Source: CAZKXU01 sp964556665 (lineage in GTDB: Bacteria; Bdellovibrionota_C; UBA2361; CAZKXU01). From it: DNA of 26,432 nucleotides. The DNA lies in contig CAZKXU010000045.1 in the NCBI GenBank assembly GCA_964556665.1, positions 1-26,432 of the forward strand. Direction: 5' to 3'. Below, one piece after another: positions 15,902 to 24,470 of the stretch. Position numbers and translations under genes: made by a program. Below the pieces are notes generated by a model. That model was not told where the DNA came from. It made no database searches and saw only the letters and a list, made by a program, of their open reading frames with translations. Position 1 is the stretch's first letter. Each line of letters starts with the position of its first letter.

Positions 15902-16345
15902 CTACTTCTTCCCTAACGAATTAACCCGATCCTTCTGTGAGGAGATCTCCAAAATTCTGATTCCAAGGTGCTCGTTTACAATAACAGCTTCACCTTTAGC
16001 CATAGTGCGGCCATTTACTAGGAAATCAAGTGATTCACCGGCGATCTTATCAAGTTCAAGCACCGAACCCTGCGAAAGCTGAAGCAGATCTGATATACAC
16101 ATACGAGCACGTCCCACCTCAACAGCTACATGGAGCTTAAGCCCCATTAAGCGCTCTTTATGTTGTACAGGAGGCTCCCCACTGCGCACAGGATGAGGCT
16201 CACTTGTACCCGCCTGTTCAGCCTGCATCTCTGCCGAGGCTGCTGCAAAAACGTCCTCTACAGCCTGTTGCGCTTCACTAACCGAAGCTTCGCTAGGAGG
16301 AGCCTCACCCTCAGCGGGTGTATCTTTTGGAGTATCATCTGACAT
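15902..16345 (-). CDS. fliN: FliN-type flagellar motor switch protein (SpoA domain)
   Basis: 147 residues: an acidic, Ala/Glu/Pro-rich N-terminus (1-70) and a C-terminal SpoA domain (about 72-142). The domain shows the FliN pattern: LKLHVAVEVGRARMCISDLL, then GSVLELDKIAGESLDFLVNG, then GEAVIVNEHLGIRILEI. FliN sits in the C-ring and sets motor rotation. Type III secretion C-ring proteins share this domain, but the length and the E-D-LDKIAGE stretch favour FliN. No other flagellar gene is in the window, so it is isolated from its usual cluster. Confidence 0.85.
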   Translation of the reverse strand: MSDDTPKDTPAEGEAPPSEASVSEAQQAVEDVFAAASAEMQAEQAGTSEPHPVRSGEPPVQHKERLMGLKLHVAVEVGRARMCISDLLQLSQGSVLELDKIAGESLDFLVNGRTMAKGEAVIVNEHLGIRILEISSQKDRVNSLGKK

Positions 16346-16483
16346 TGAAATAATCTATATTTTCAACACGTTATCGATTAAGTTTAATTCTAACGGTATT
16401 ATTCTAATTAGTTTAGATTCTAGTGTAACGGAAGAAGCACCTGATTTTTTTATAGTATTTTAAGCTTACCAACTCGCAGCAGC

Positions 16484-17977
16484 ATGGCCCCCTCTCTCTT
16501 TAAAAACCTCGTCTCCAATTGGTTTGGATTCTGCGTAGCTGCTATCACCGGACTAGTACTCTCTCCGATCGTAGCACACAGCTTGGGGAAGGAGCTTTTC
16601 GGGATTTGGAATATCATTATTGCTGTTACCGGTCAGTTGATGATCTTGGATCTCGGGGTAAGAAACTCAGTCGTAAAATTCTGCTCAGAGTACCGCAGTC
16701 GCGAGGATCGTCCCGGGTTAATTCAGCTCATCTCCAATGCGCTCCTGCTGCTAATTGTTCAAAGCCTGTTTGGGTTTCTGATTATCCTGCTGCTGCTACC
16801 ATTTCTTGAGAGCTGGTTTGAAATTAATGCATCCTTTGCGAGCTTAGCAAAGTGGGTGCTTATTGTTTCCGCGATTGACGCAGCCATTGAGGTGGGGCTG
16901 GGCGCGTTTGATGCAACACTTGCCGGATTCGAGCGCTACGATCTATTAAATGGGATAGGGATACTTAGATTACTCTTAAACCTGCCAGTGGTGGTATTTG
17001 TTCTTAATAGTGGATATGGCTTAATCGGCTTAGTTACTTCAATTCTTGCAATTCGAATTCTGCAGCGCAGCTTGATTGTCATAGCCGCGCTGCGTGTATT
17101 GAAAGATCGCCCGCGCCTAAAGCATGTCAGATTAGAAGGCATAAAACAGATTCAACATTACGGCTATTGGGCCTTCCTGATCGTGCTTGCCACAAGAATT
17201 ATTAATCAGGCTGCACCGTTAATTGCCGGCATCTTTTTAGGCCCTGCTCTCGTTGCTATTTACGCAGTTCCACATACGCTCATGGAAAATTTCCGATTAT
17301 TTACGCAGAGTGGCTCTACTGTACTCACCCCAAGACTTAGCTATCTAGAGGGGCAGGGAGATCGCGAACAGGCTGCAAAGCTGCTCTTTCACTGGACACG
17401 TATGAGTGAACTGTTTGCACTATCAATCACGCTGCCGCTCCTAATCTTTGGACCGGACTTTATACTACTCTGGATGGGAGATGAGTACATTGACTCTATT
17501 CCTATTCTAAAGCTCCTAGTTATACCTTATCTTTTTGTACTCCCGGCTCAGGCATTTGCTAATTTTCTATACTCTACCAGTAAGCATTCAATCGGTGCGA
17601 AGTTACAGCTGATCGAGGCCTCTCTTGTTATACTTTTCGGGACGGCTCTTGCTCCTAGCTTTGGTCCAGTTGGTGTTGCTTTGGGGGTAACTGTGCCTGG
17701 TATTTTTTTAAGAGGGTTTATCTTGCCGCGTGCAGTCTGTAAACATTTTCAATTCAGCTTTCTAAGCTATTTAAGTACAAACCTCATTTCAATGATCCCG
17801 TTAGCAGTCGCTTACATAGCCACATTAATTCTCTTTAAAGATCTGATCGGTACCGCCACCTGGCTTAGATTCCTCTGTGCTAATGGGATTGCTTTTACAC
17901 TTTTTTGGATAGCATCTTTTCTCCTCTATTTCAGTGATGAGGAGCGAGGATATATTCGACGTAGGATAAGGCTATAG
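16484..17977 (+). CDS. Wzx-type polysaccharide flippase (MOP superfamily)
   Basis: 497 residues with 12-14 predicted membrane helices across the whole length. The N-terminus (LFKNLVSNWFGFCVAAITGL, then SPIVAHSLGKELFGIWNII) is typical of oligosaccharide flippases of the MOP/MVF superfamily, which move lipid-linked glycans across the inner membrane. It is first in a plus-strand run with a methyltransferase and two glycosyltransferases; the next start is one nucleotide after its stop, so the genes are clearly an operon. The ATG at 16484 lacks a Shine-Dalgarno sequence. The glycan is not identifiable. Confidence 0.88.
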   Translation: MAPSLFKNLVSNWFGFCVAAITGLVLSPIVAHSLGKELFGIWNIIIAVTGQLMILDLGVRNSVVKFCSEYRSREDRPGLIQLISNALLLLIVQSLFGFLIILLLLPFLESWFEINASFASLAKWVLIVSAIDAAIEVGLGAFDATLAGFERYDLLNGIGILRLLLNLPVVVFVLNSGYGLIGLVTSILAIRILQRSLIVIAALRVLKDRPRLKHVRLEGIKQIQHYGYWAFLIVLATRIINQAAPLIAGIFLGPALVAIYAVPHTLMENFRLFTQSGSTVLTPRLSYLEGQGDREQAAKLLFHWTRMSELFALSITLPLLIFGPDFILLWMGDEYIDSIPILKLLVIPYLFVLPAQAFANFLYSTSKHSIGAKLQLIEASLVILFGTALAPSFGPVGVALGVTVPGIFLRGFILPRAVCKHFQFSFLSYLSTNLISMIPLAVAYIATLILFKDLIGTATWLRFLCANGIAFTLFWIASFLLYFSDEERGYIRRRIRL

Positions 17978-17978
17978 C

Positions 17979-18785
17979 ATGGATATACGCTTCAAATTTG
18001 GGAAAAATTGGTCGAATTTTCTGGCACACTTGAATAGCGCCAGAATTGAACAGGCTAAACAGTCTTTGCAGAAGATGTTAGCGCTTCAGGACCTCAAGGG
18101 AAAAACTTTCATTGATGTAGGATCAGGAAGCGGATTATTCTCTCTTGCAGCGCGAATGCTTGGAGCAAAGGTGTACTCATTTGATTTCGATCCTCTTTCA
18201 GTCAACTGCACTAATCAGCTGCGAGAACGTTTTTTTCCGGACGATACAGATTGGAAAGTAGAGTCCGGTTCGGTTTTAGATAGAGTGTACCTAAGCAAGC
18301 TCGGCCAGTTTGATATTGTTTATTCCTGGGGAGTTTTACATCACACAGGAGCGATGTGGGAGGCTCTTGAAAATGTAACGACCTTAATTAAACCGGATGG
18401 TCTTCTTTTTATCGCAATTTATAACGACCAGGGGTTCATATCAAAAATCTGGCATAGAATAAAAAAAACATATGTATCAGTACCTGTACCGTTTCAGCTG
18501 CTAATGCTGGTTGCAATCGGCATTACAGCGGAACTTGCAAAATGCTTGCTGCGCCTACTTACACTTCAAAATCCGTTGCCTTTTAAGGACTGGGCAACTC
18601 GATCCAGTGAACGCGGCATGTCTTTGTGGCATGATTTAGTAGATTGGGTAGGCGGCTATCCGTTCGAATACGCCAAACCTGAGAAGATATTTTATTTCTT
18701 TAAAGAGCATGGATTCTATTTAGAAGCTCTTACTACTAAGCGAGCAGGTCAAGGTTGCTGTGAATATGTATTCAGAAAGAAATAG
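17979..18785 (+). CDS. SAM-dependent class I methyltransferase
   Basis: 268 residues. The Rossmann motif I is FIDVGSGSGLF (44-54), the acidic residue binding the SAM ribose is in FDFDP (67-71), and the post-I region YSWGVLHHTGAMWEAL fits the Methyltransf_11/COQ3-like group. A hydrophobic insert (about 168-190) may associate with the membrane. The start is 1 nt after the flippase stop, with a possible ATAAGG Shine-Dalgarno sequence. The position between flippase and glycosyltransferase genes suggests methylation of a sugar or glycan lipid; O-methylation is a guess. Confidence 0.85.
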   Translation: MDIRFKFGKNWSNFLAHLNSARIEQAKQSLQKMLALQDLKGKTFIDVGSGSGLFSLAARMLGAKVYSFDFDPLSVNCTNQLRERFFPDDTDWKVESGSVLDRVYLSKLGQFDIVYSWGVLHHTGAMWEALENVTTLIKPDGLLFIAIYNDQGFISKIWHRIKKTYVSVPVPFQLLMLVAIGITAELAKCLLRLLTLQNPLPFKDWATRSSERGMSLWHDLVDWVGGYPFEYAKPEKIFYFFKEHGFYLEALTTKRAGQGCCEYVFRKK

Positions 18786-19746
18786 TGCTGACCCAAAAGT
18801 AAGCTACGTAATGGCTGCCTATAATCACGAACTGTATATTCGTGCGATGCTTCATTCCGTTCTGAACCAGAGCTATAAAGATATAGAACTAATAGTGATA
18901 GATGATGGATCTACTGATCGCACTAAAACAATTATACTGGAGGTAGCAGCAAAGGATCCTCGAGTAAAAGTAATTGTTCAGTCCAATAAGGGCATAGTTG
19001 AAGCTCGTAACTGCGGACTATCGTTAACGCGCGGGGAATATATCAGCATTGTTGACTCCGACGATCTGTTGCCGCTCGATCGCACAGCTCGTTTAGTTGA
19101 AGCCTTAGAGCAAAACCCCGCTGCCTCTATGGCATACGGTGATGCCTGGATAATAGACGAACATGGCAAGGAAAAGGGCCGCTTTTTTATGCTTCACCCG
19201 GTGGTTGATGGGGAGCTTTCTGTCGAGCTTTTCACGCACTACTGCTTTGTTCCTGCGCCAGCTGTAATGTTTAGGCGCAGCTCATTCGAATCAAGCGGGC
19301 CGTTATGGGGATCCGGTGCTGCAACCGATTATCTTAAGTGGATCGAGTTAGGACTTTTTGGCGAGGTAATCAGGCTTACCGATCCGCCGCTTGGCTGCTG
19401 GCGGAGACACGGACATAATCTAAGTGCTGCACTTTCACATAAAAGAGCGGAGCAGTATCTCTCTCTCTGCCAGGATCTCCGTCAAATATTAGAGAAACAC
19501 CCAAGCTTGGCTGAGAAAATTAGCCGCGCTTCAATCAATGCACGCTTTGCAGGGTGCGAGCTTAGAGCCGGATTTTTTCTTGGATTAGATGGCAAGTGGG
19601 TAGAGGCGCGTGAGAGATTTAGGCTGGCCTGGGGACATAGGAAATCGGCGGTTACGGCAGGGGCGTGGATTAGTACCCTTCCATTTTTAACGCTCGTTTC
19701 TAATATCATATACAAACTAGCTTGGCGTAACCGACAGTTTGAGTAA
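18760..19746 (+). CDS. Family 2 glycosyltransferase (GT-A fold)
   Basis: 328 residues from a GTG at 18760 (overlapping the methyltransferase gene by 26 bp, with AAGG about 5 nt upstream); an ATG at 18766 is the alternative start. The GT-A fold shows SYVMAAYNHELYI, nucleotide-binding VIDDGSTDRT (47-55) and a metal-binding DSDD (99-102). A late WRRHGHNLS motif is typical of GT2 enzymes of O-antigen and capsule clusters. The enzyme would add a sugar from a nucleotide donor to a lipid-linked glycan at the inner face of the membrane. The donor is unknown. Confidence 0.88.
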   Translation: MNMYSERNSADPKVSYVMAAYNHELYIRAMLHSVLNQSYKDIELIVIDDGSTDRTKTIILEVAAKDPRVKVIVQSNKGIVEARNCGLSLTRGEYISIVDSDDLLPLDRTARLVEALEQNPAASMAYGDAWIIDEHGKEKGRFFMLHPVVDGELSVELFTHYCFVPAPAVMFRRSSFESSGPLWGSGAATDYLKWIELGLFGEVIRLTDPPLGCWRRHGHNLSAALSHKRAEQYLSLCQDLRQILEKHPSLAEKISRASINARFAGCELRAGFFLGLDGKWVEARERFRLAWGHRKSAVTAGAWISTLPFLTLVSNIIYKLAWRNRQFE

Positions 19747-19785
19747 CACTTAAACAGATAAAGATAATATTTATAATATGATGTG

Positions 19786-19862
19786 ACTGGGACCGCGGGC
19801 ATCTTGCCCGCTTGATCGAACTTGCAGGGACAACAAGCGGGCTGGAAGCCCGCGGTCCCGGT
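19786..19862. repeat. bipartite palindromic repeat, copy 3 (chimeric arms B/A)
   Basis: The left arm has a type B core (19795-19811, GCGGGCATCTTGCCCGC) and the right arm a type A core (19837-19853, read inverted as GCGGGCTTCCAGCCCGC). The basal stem and outer GCGGGC/GCCCGC segments pair, but the centres do not match each other. Each arm's own hairpin is intact. The loop of about 25 nt differs from those of the other copies. It sits in the 134-bp gap between two glycosyltransferase genes of one operon, 18 bp before the next start. Confidence 0.9.
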
Positions 19863-19880
19863 ATTTGAACTATATAATTC

Positions 19881-21794
19881 ATGCTTACTATCTTTATCCG
19901 ATCACGCAACGAAGAGGCCCTTATCGGCCTTACTTTGGAACGGGTCTTTACCCAGAAAACGGCGCATAAATTCGAGGTTATCGTGCTGGATTCAGCCTCG
20001 GCAGATGATACGGTAAAAATCGCTGCACGGTTCCCCTGTCGCCTAATCTCAATTCCTAAAAACCTCTTTACCTACTCCGCTGCTTTAAATTACGGTGTTT
20101 CTCTAGCTCAAGGTGATTTTTTTATTCCGCTTTCGGCACACGCTGTGCCTGCAGATGAGCATTGGCTTGATAATCTTGTTAAACCACTTCTAAGCGACCA
20201 GCATACAGCAGCAACTTTTTCAAGACAGATCGGCTGGCCTGATCTCGGGACACTAGAGAAGGCTGCCATTAATCGGGAGTTCCAACCGATATCATTTAAC
20301 CGTGAAATCACCGCGTTGACCGAATCCTCCGATCTCTACTGTACTATTTTTTTCTCAAACGTAAGCTCCTGTATACGGATCTCCGCTGCGAAAAAGTTTC
20401 CATTTCTCGAAATGCCTTACTCCGAGGACCGCGCCTTTGCTTTGCAGCTTTTAGCAAGCGGAGCTGAGATACGATACGTCGCTGATTCTGTGGTACTGCA
20501 CAGCCATCCGCCTAAGTTCTCTGATTTTAGGTCGGTGGCCCGTAACGCTACTAGAGCTAGACGGATCTTATCATTATTAACTGAGAAAGAATTAAAACGG
20601 CGCTTTTATACTCCTGGTATATTAAAAAAAGGATTAGCTTTTATAAAGATTCCATTAGCACTACTCATTTTAAGCTTAAAATCTGCTGCAGCTATCGGTT
20701 ATCGAAATAAATTATTCTTATGCTCCTCTATTGGTACTACCTTAGGAAAATATGAGGGGCTTAGCGGCGCTGTAAAACTTCCTGCTACTGCCGATTATAC
20801 GGCGATTAGTGCCAATGCAAAAATTTTTTCCACCACAACTGAATTAACTGTAACGGAGCACCGCTATACCGATAATGCTGAAAATAACAGAATCGTATCT
20901 GATAAATTAGCACTTATTCATGGCGCAGTTACAAATATATTAGGTTCACCTAGGGCATTAATACTAGGAGGCAGTTTTGGACGAGGAGAAGGTGTTTTCA
21001 ACGGTAAAACGCCCTTAAATGATTTTGATATAGTAGTTGTAACAGAGAAGAGGCTTCCGATTTTTAAACGGATTCTATTAAGAGAGCTTCGTGAAGCATT
21101 AGGTAGGAAAGTCGGTGTTCGTCATGTTGATTTAATGCCTTTAAGCACAACTGAACTTGCAAATACCGCTGTAAAGATGTTTCTCTATGATCTTAAGTTC
21201 GGATCTGTAGTTTATTATGGGGAGGAGTCCGTACTTGATCTAATTCCATACACCAACGAGAGTTCAATTCCATTAGAGGAGATCCAGAATCTTTTAATTA
21301 ATCGGATGGTGACACTACTTGAGGCGCATCCTCAGGGAAGGATCTTAGAGCAGCCAGCTCTTAAGGCCAGGCAGATTGCAAAGGTGTTATTCGCCTTAAT
21401 TGACAGTGAGCTTGTACGTAAGGGGCGGTATGAAACAAGGTATCGGGATAAGATTGCAAACATGGGCTCTAATTCAGCACTTAGCGAGTATCTGCCTTGG
21501 CTTCAAACTGCGTGGCGGCATGAGCCAGGCGCGGAGAGGGAGGTAGAGCGATACTGGGAAGTAGCAAGATGCTTATTGCAAAAAGAGCTTTTACGGGTCA
21601 CCTCTGAACTTTCCTGTGGAGAGCTTACCCGTATTGAGGAGCATTTTAACAATTGGCGGTTTAAGAGATTGAGATTATTAGATATATCAGCAAGGCGTAG
21701 GTTCTCAGTAGAGATGGCGATAGCGCAGGCCTTAAGTACCAGATGCAGCGCCGAGGAGGCGGATAGGTTGGTTGGGAGGTGGTATGGAATATAG
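19881..21794 (+). CDS. GT2 glycosyltransferase fused to a nucleotidyltransferase-like domain
   Basis: 637 residues with at least three parts. Residues 1-240 are a GT2 domain (IFIRSRNEEALIGLTLE, VLDSASADDT); the usual DxD metal motif is replaced by PLSAHAVPADEHW (83-95), a pattern I recall from some GT2 enzymes. Residues 251-275 are hydrophobic and may be a membrane helix. Residues 340-460 look like a polymerase-beta-type nucleotidyltransferase fold: GGSFGRGEG (363-371), NDFDIVVV (380-387, with D381 and D383) and a third acidic strand, RHVDLMPL (D417). Residues 465-637 are helical and Arg-rich. It is last in the flippase operon. It could transfer a sugar and a nucleotide or nucleotidyl-linked group to the same glycan, or the second domain could be regulatory. 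No Shine-Dalgarno sequence is seen; TATAAT ends 2 nt before the ATG. Confidence 0.75.
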   Translation: MLTIFIRSRNEEALIGLTLERVFTQKTAHKFEVIVLDSASADDTVKIAARFPCRLISIPKNLFTYSAALNYGVSLAQGDFFIPLSAHAVPADEHWLDNLVKPLLSDQHTAATFSRQIGWPDLGTLEKAAINREFQPISFNREITALTESSDLYCTIFFSNVSSCIRISAAKKFPFLEMPYSEDRAFALQLLASGAEIRYVADSVVLHSHPPKFSDFRSVARNATRARRILSLLTEKELKRRFYTPGILKKGLAFIKIPLALLILSLKSAAAIGYRNKLFLCSSIGTTLGKYEGLSGAVKLPATADYTAISANAKIFSTTTELTVTEHRYTDNAENNRIVSDKLALIHGAVTNILGSPRALILGGSFGRGEGVFNGKTPLNDFDIVVVTEKRLPIFKRILLRELREALGRKVGVRHVDLMPLSTTELANTAVKMFLYDLKFGSVVYYGEESVLDLIPYTNESSIPLEEIQNLLINRMVTLLEAHPQGRILEQPALKARQIAKVLFALIDSELVRKGRYETRYRDKIANMGSNSALSEYLPWLQTAWRHEPGAEREVERYWEVARCLLQKELLRVTSELSCGELTRIEEHFNNWRFKRLRLLDISARRRFSVEMAIAQALSTRCSAEEADRLVGRWYGI

Positions 21795-21800
21795 AACTCT

Positions 21801-21908
21801 CCTGGGACATAAAGCCCCTGGGACCGCGGAGCTCCAGCTCCGCTTTGTATTATCTGCTCTGCATAACGGCGGAGCTGGAGCTCCGCGGTCCCAGGGGCCA
21901 TGTCCCAG
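21801..21908. repeat. bipartite palindromic repeat, copy 4 (arms C/C, with extended base)
   Basis: Both arms have the type C core, GCGGAGCTCCAGCTCCGC (21826-21843 and 21869-21886), on the same CTGGGACC/GGTCCCAG base. Outside this a second inverted pair, CCTGGGACAT (21801-21810) and ATGTCCCAG (21900-21908), lengthens the stem, with small bulges. The loop (21844-21868) matches the inverted loop of copy 5 at about 22 of 24 positions. It begins 6 nt after the glycosyltransferase-nucleotidyltransferase stop codon. Confidence 0.9.
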
Positions 21909-21989
21909 ATAAATTGCAATATCAACTATTTTGACTACCTCCAATCAGAGTGGTAATCTCTACTACACCTTATAGTTGTAGCAGTCCAG

Positions 21990-22166
21990 ATGCAGGATGA
22001 ACTTCCCAAAATACCGGAGAAAACTCCGGAAGAGATCCGTAATAATGCTATCTCTTTGTTATGGCAGATGGCACTTCGTAATCCATCCGATGGATCAACA
22101 CTTACGAGGGAGATTGCTATTAATATTTTAGATCGAATGATGTTCAAAGATTCGGGCAAGAATTAA
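21990..22166 (+). CDS. Small hypothetical protein, 58 residues
   Basis: An ATG at 21990 opens a 58-codon frame ending at TAA 22164-22166. An upstream in-frame stop at 21954 and the absence of another start codon between them fix this start. The product begins MQDELPKIPEKTPEEI and ends MMFKDSGKN; it is predicted helical and charged, with no membrane segment or recognised motif. There is no strong Shine-Dalgarno sequence. It lies 16 bp before the next gene on the same strand, which supports a real two-gene unit. I cannot assign a function, and its reality should be judged by conservation. Confidence 0.5.
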   Translation: MQDELPKIPEKTPEEIRNNAISLLWQMALRNPSDGSTLTREIAINILDRMMFKDSGKN

Positions 22167-22182
22167 CGAGGTAGTATTAGTT

Positions 22183-24078
22183 ATGACTGCAATTGAATTA
22201 GGTACTCCACTTATTGACTCCGCCTTTCTTCAATGCCTTATTTATGTGCAGCCTAGTAGGGCAGATGCTTGCAGCGCTGTCATGCGTCCGTATCTTCGAG
22301 CCGTGGGAATAGACTCGGATGCGGGCTCTTTAGTAGGGAAATTCTGTACTCAGGTCGTAACAGATCTACAATCAGGCGACACCTCTCGTATACAAGCTGC
22401 AGGAACAGTCATCAATGACCTTAACAGAGCTCTTTCCGGTACATCCAGTGCACATCAGGCAGCAGTCCACCATGAGATCGGCAAAGCACTAACCGGAATC
22501 TGTTCGGTCAAAGATTCTAAAACCCGAGTAGCCGGTTTACTCAGAGCAGCTCACGCTTTATATTCTGCAGGAGATAGGGTTACCGTAGCTCCGATATTAA
22601 TCTTAGCAAAAGCGGTAAGTGAACGTGCTGGCAGCGCAGAGCCTGAGTGCATCGACTTGATCGCAGCCGAGCTGTTAGCACAAAAAGTACCTCTCTATAC
22701 ACCAAAACTATTAACGGGTGCCTCCCCTGGTAGACAGAATTCAGTTATCTTTAGAAAGCTATTCCAGCTTGGGATAGAGTGTGGTGATTTTGATCTTGCC
22801 GAAGCAGCAGCCGCTGGCTTGGAATCAAAAACTGCAAGATTTACTGACGAAGTTGAGGTGCTTTTAGCCAAAGATAAGGCGGGTACTGATGTAATAAGTG
22901 AGCTAAAAAAGCATATATCAGGAGCATTTCATCCTCCAGAGAGATTAGAAGCATATGAATACGGTGTAGCGTTTGGGAGGGTACTGGCCCTAGCATCCAA
23001 GAAAGGGATCACTGAGCTTCAAGATAACTTACCACGATTAATTGATGAAATTAACCAAATCGTAGTACGTGCAGGCGCAGGAGTAATTAAGGGGCTAGTT
23101 CAAGGTGGTGCTGATGATGGATTAATTTCAAGAGTTACAGCTGCTTTGACTGTTCCTAGTGCTACTCTTAAAATATTATCAGCATACGATGGAACAATTG
23201 AAATGGATAAACAAGTTAGGGTCAGTAGGCTTACTGCATTAGAGACAGAACTAACGGGCACAGGAGAGACAGAACACCGCTTTGCTGACGAAATAGCTTT
23301 ACGCTATGCCGATCTTGGCTTGAGGTCGAAAACATTAGAACATCTAAGGGCAATAGAGGATCCTTTCACGATATTTTCTATCGCAAAGACCCTCTTGGCA
23401 AAAACAATCACTTCAGATCCTTCAATGACTGAGGCTCAATTCCTCGATCAAACTGAAGCGCTAATGAGCATGATTGTCCGTGTGGCCATGAAGACAGAAC
23501 TTAAATTTACAGCCTTAGCGTATTGGGTGCGAAGCGGCAGAAAAATTACTGAGAGCGGTTGGATAGAGGATGACCTTAATATTCCATCAACCTTTAATTA
23601 TGAAATTGCAAGGTGCTACTTTGACGCTGCCGTTGCTTTACCAAATAGCCAGGTCGAAGCTAAGAGAGAACTCCTGAAAGCGGTTTTCCATTTTATAGAT
23701 AACGACACAAATTTACAGCCATCAATACGTACAGCCTTCGCAATGAGTCTCTGCGAGGAGTGTATGAAGCATAAAGCGCTGCAACAGGATGGATTACTTT
23801 ACGCTGCAACTTATGGGAATAGGGATGTAGCGCCGTTTATCTCTGTAACACAACACTTAAAAATAACCGATCCGGCTGTCATAGAGCCTCTGCCGCATGG
23901 AGGTTATTTAAAGGATTTTCTTAGCGTATGGCGAATAGCAAAGGTTGCTGCTTTGGCGCCATATCCAAGCGAAGAAGATGCGTTACGTCAGCTAAAAGCT
24001 ACATCACCTGCTAGAGCATTCTGTAAGATTGAGTATCATCTTGCTCTCCTTGCAGAGGCTCTGCGTACGCATTCCTAG
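22183..24078 (+). CDS. Unrecognised large all-helical cytoplasmic protein
   Basis: 631 residues without a signal peptide or membrane segment. The sequence is rich in Ala, Leu and Glu, with repeated amphipathic helices of about 30-40 residues (for example around 60-100, 185-215 and 360-400), which suggests an alpha-solenoid such as TPR- or HEAT-like repeats, but no repeat consensus is clear. Cysteines are scattered with no CxxC zinc pattern. No catalytic motif is recognised. The start ATG at 22183 is preceded by GAGG at 11 nt. It is probably co-transcribed with the 58-codon gene upstream and stands alone between repeats and recQ. A scaffold or regulatory role is possible, but nothing in the sequence decides it. 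Confidence 0.75.
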   Translation: MTAIELGTPLIDSAFLQCLIYVQPSRADACSAVMRPYLRAVGIDSDAGSLVGKFCTQVVTDLQSGDTSRIQAAGTVINDLNRALSGTSSAHQAAVHHEIGKALTGICSVKDSKTRVAGLLRAAHALYSAGDRVTVAPILILAKAVSERAGSAEPECIDLIAAELLAQKVPLYTPKLLTGASPGRQNSVIFRKLFQLGIECGDFDLAEAAAAGLESKTARFTDEVEVLLAKDKAGTDVISELKKHISGAFHPPERLEAYEYGVAFGRVLALASKKGITELQDNLPRLIDEINQIVVRAGAGVIKGLVQGGADDGLISRVTAALTVPSATLKILSAYDGTIEMDKQVRVSRLTALETELTGTGETEHRFADEIALRYADLGLRSKTLEHLRAIEDPFTIFSIAKTLLAKTITSDPSMTEAQFLDQTEALMSMIVRVAMKTELKFTALAYWVRSGRKITESGWIEDDLNIPSTFNYEIARCYFDAAVALPNSQVEAKRELLKAVFHFIDNDTNLQPSIRTAFAMSLCEECMKHKALQQDGLLYAATYGNRDVAPFISVTQHLKITDPAVIEPLPHGGYLKDFLSVWRIAKVAALAPYPSEEDALRQLKATSPARAFCKIEYHLALLAEALRTHS

Positions 24079-24307
24079 ACTACCTAAGTTGTTGGATATA
24101 CAACCATTAAATGATCCATGGTAAGCACATTACAACGATGAGTGAGCCAAGGAGACAGAGTGGAAGTAATTCTTTATTAGACATGCGGCAACCTTAAAAT
24201 CTTAAAACCATCGATTAACTGGTAAGAGCAATTCGTATGCCAGGTCGAAGGTAAGGAAGCTGTATTTTGGGAACCAACCTTAGATTCCCCTCCCCCCGGG
24301 ACCTGAC
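24079..24307. other. Intergenic stretch with no supported feature
   Basis: Between the 631-codon gene and the second hexamer element. Only very short reading frames occur. A 4-bp stem, GTTG-gatata-CAAC, just after the stop has no T-tract and is not convincing as a terminator. A C-rich run (near 24290-24298) precedes the hexamer element. Confidence 0.6.
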
Positions 24308-24465
24308 TATTACCCACAAGTCATAAAAAGTGCGAGTTTTGTAGCTTGTCCTTTTGCAGACCGACAAAGACAAGGAAAAAGACGAGGACGAAGACTGGGA
24401 AATATGATTAGGACTGAGAAAAGGACAAAATCCCAAACTAAGTTTTTCAATACTTGTGGGTAATA
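24308..24465. repeat. MITE-like element 2: inverted ends around TCNNNG hexamers
   Basis: The ends, TATTACCCACAAGT (24308-24321) and ACTTGTGGGTAATA (24452-24465), are perfect 14-bp inverted repeats. The interior, read on the minus strand, is a degenerate 6-nt array: TCCTTT, TCTCAG, TCCTAA, TCATAT, then TCTTCG, TCCTCG, TCTTTT, TCCTTG and TCTTTG. This matches the TCNNNG period of the element at 10229-10399, although the terminal repeats differ. It lies 5 nt from palindromic repeat copy 5. No transposase is encoded. Confidence 0.65.
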
Positions 24466-24470
24466 TTCAG

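Noticed and set aside
15902..16345. Type III secretion C-ring protein (YscQ/SctQ)
   Set aside because: The protein is too short for SctQ, has one SpoA domain with a FliN-like pattern, and has no secretion genes beside it.
21732..21944. Reading frames with KRSWSSAVPG peptides over copy 4; similar ones over copy 5
   Set aside because: They are translations of the palindromic repeats and overlap the real gene ends out of frame.
24079..24110. Terminator after the 631-codon gene
   Set aside because: The stem is only 4 bp with no U-tract.
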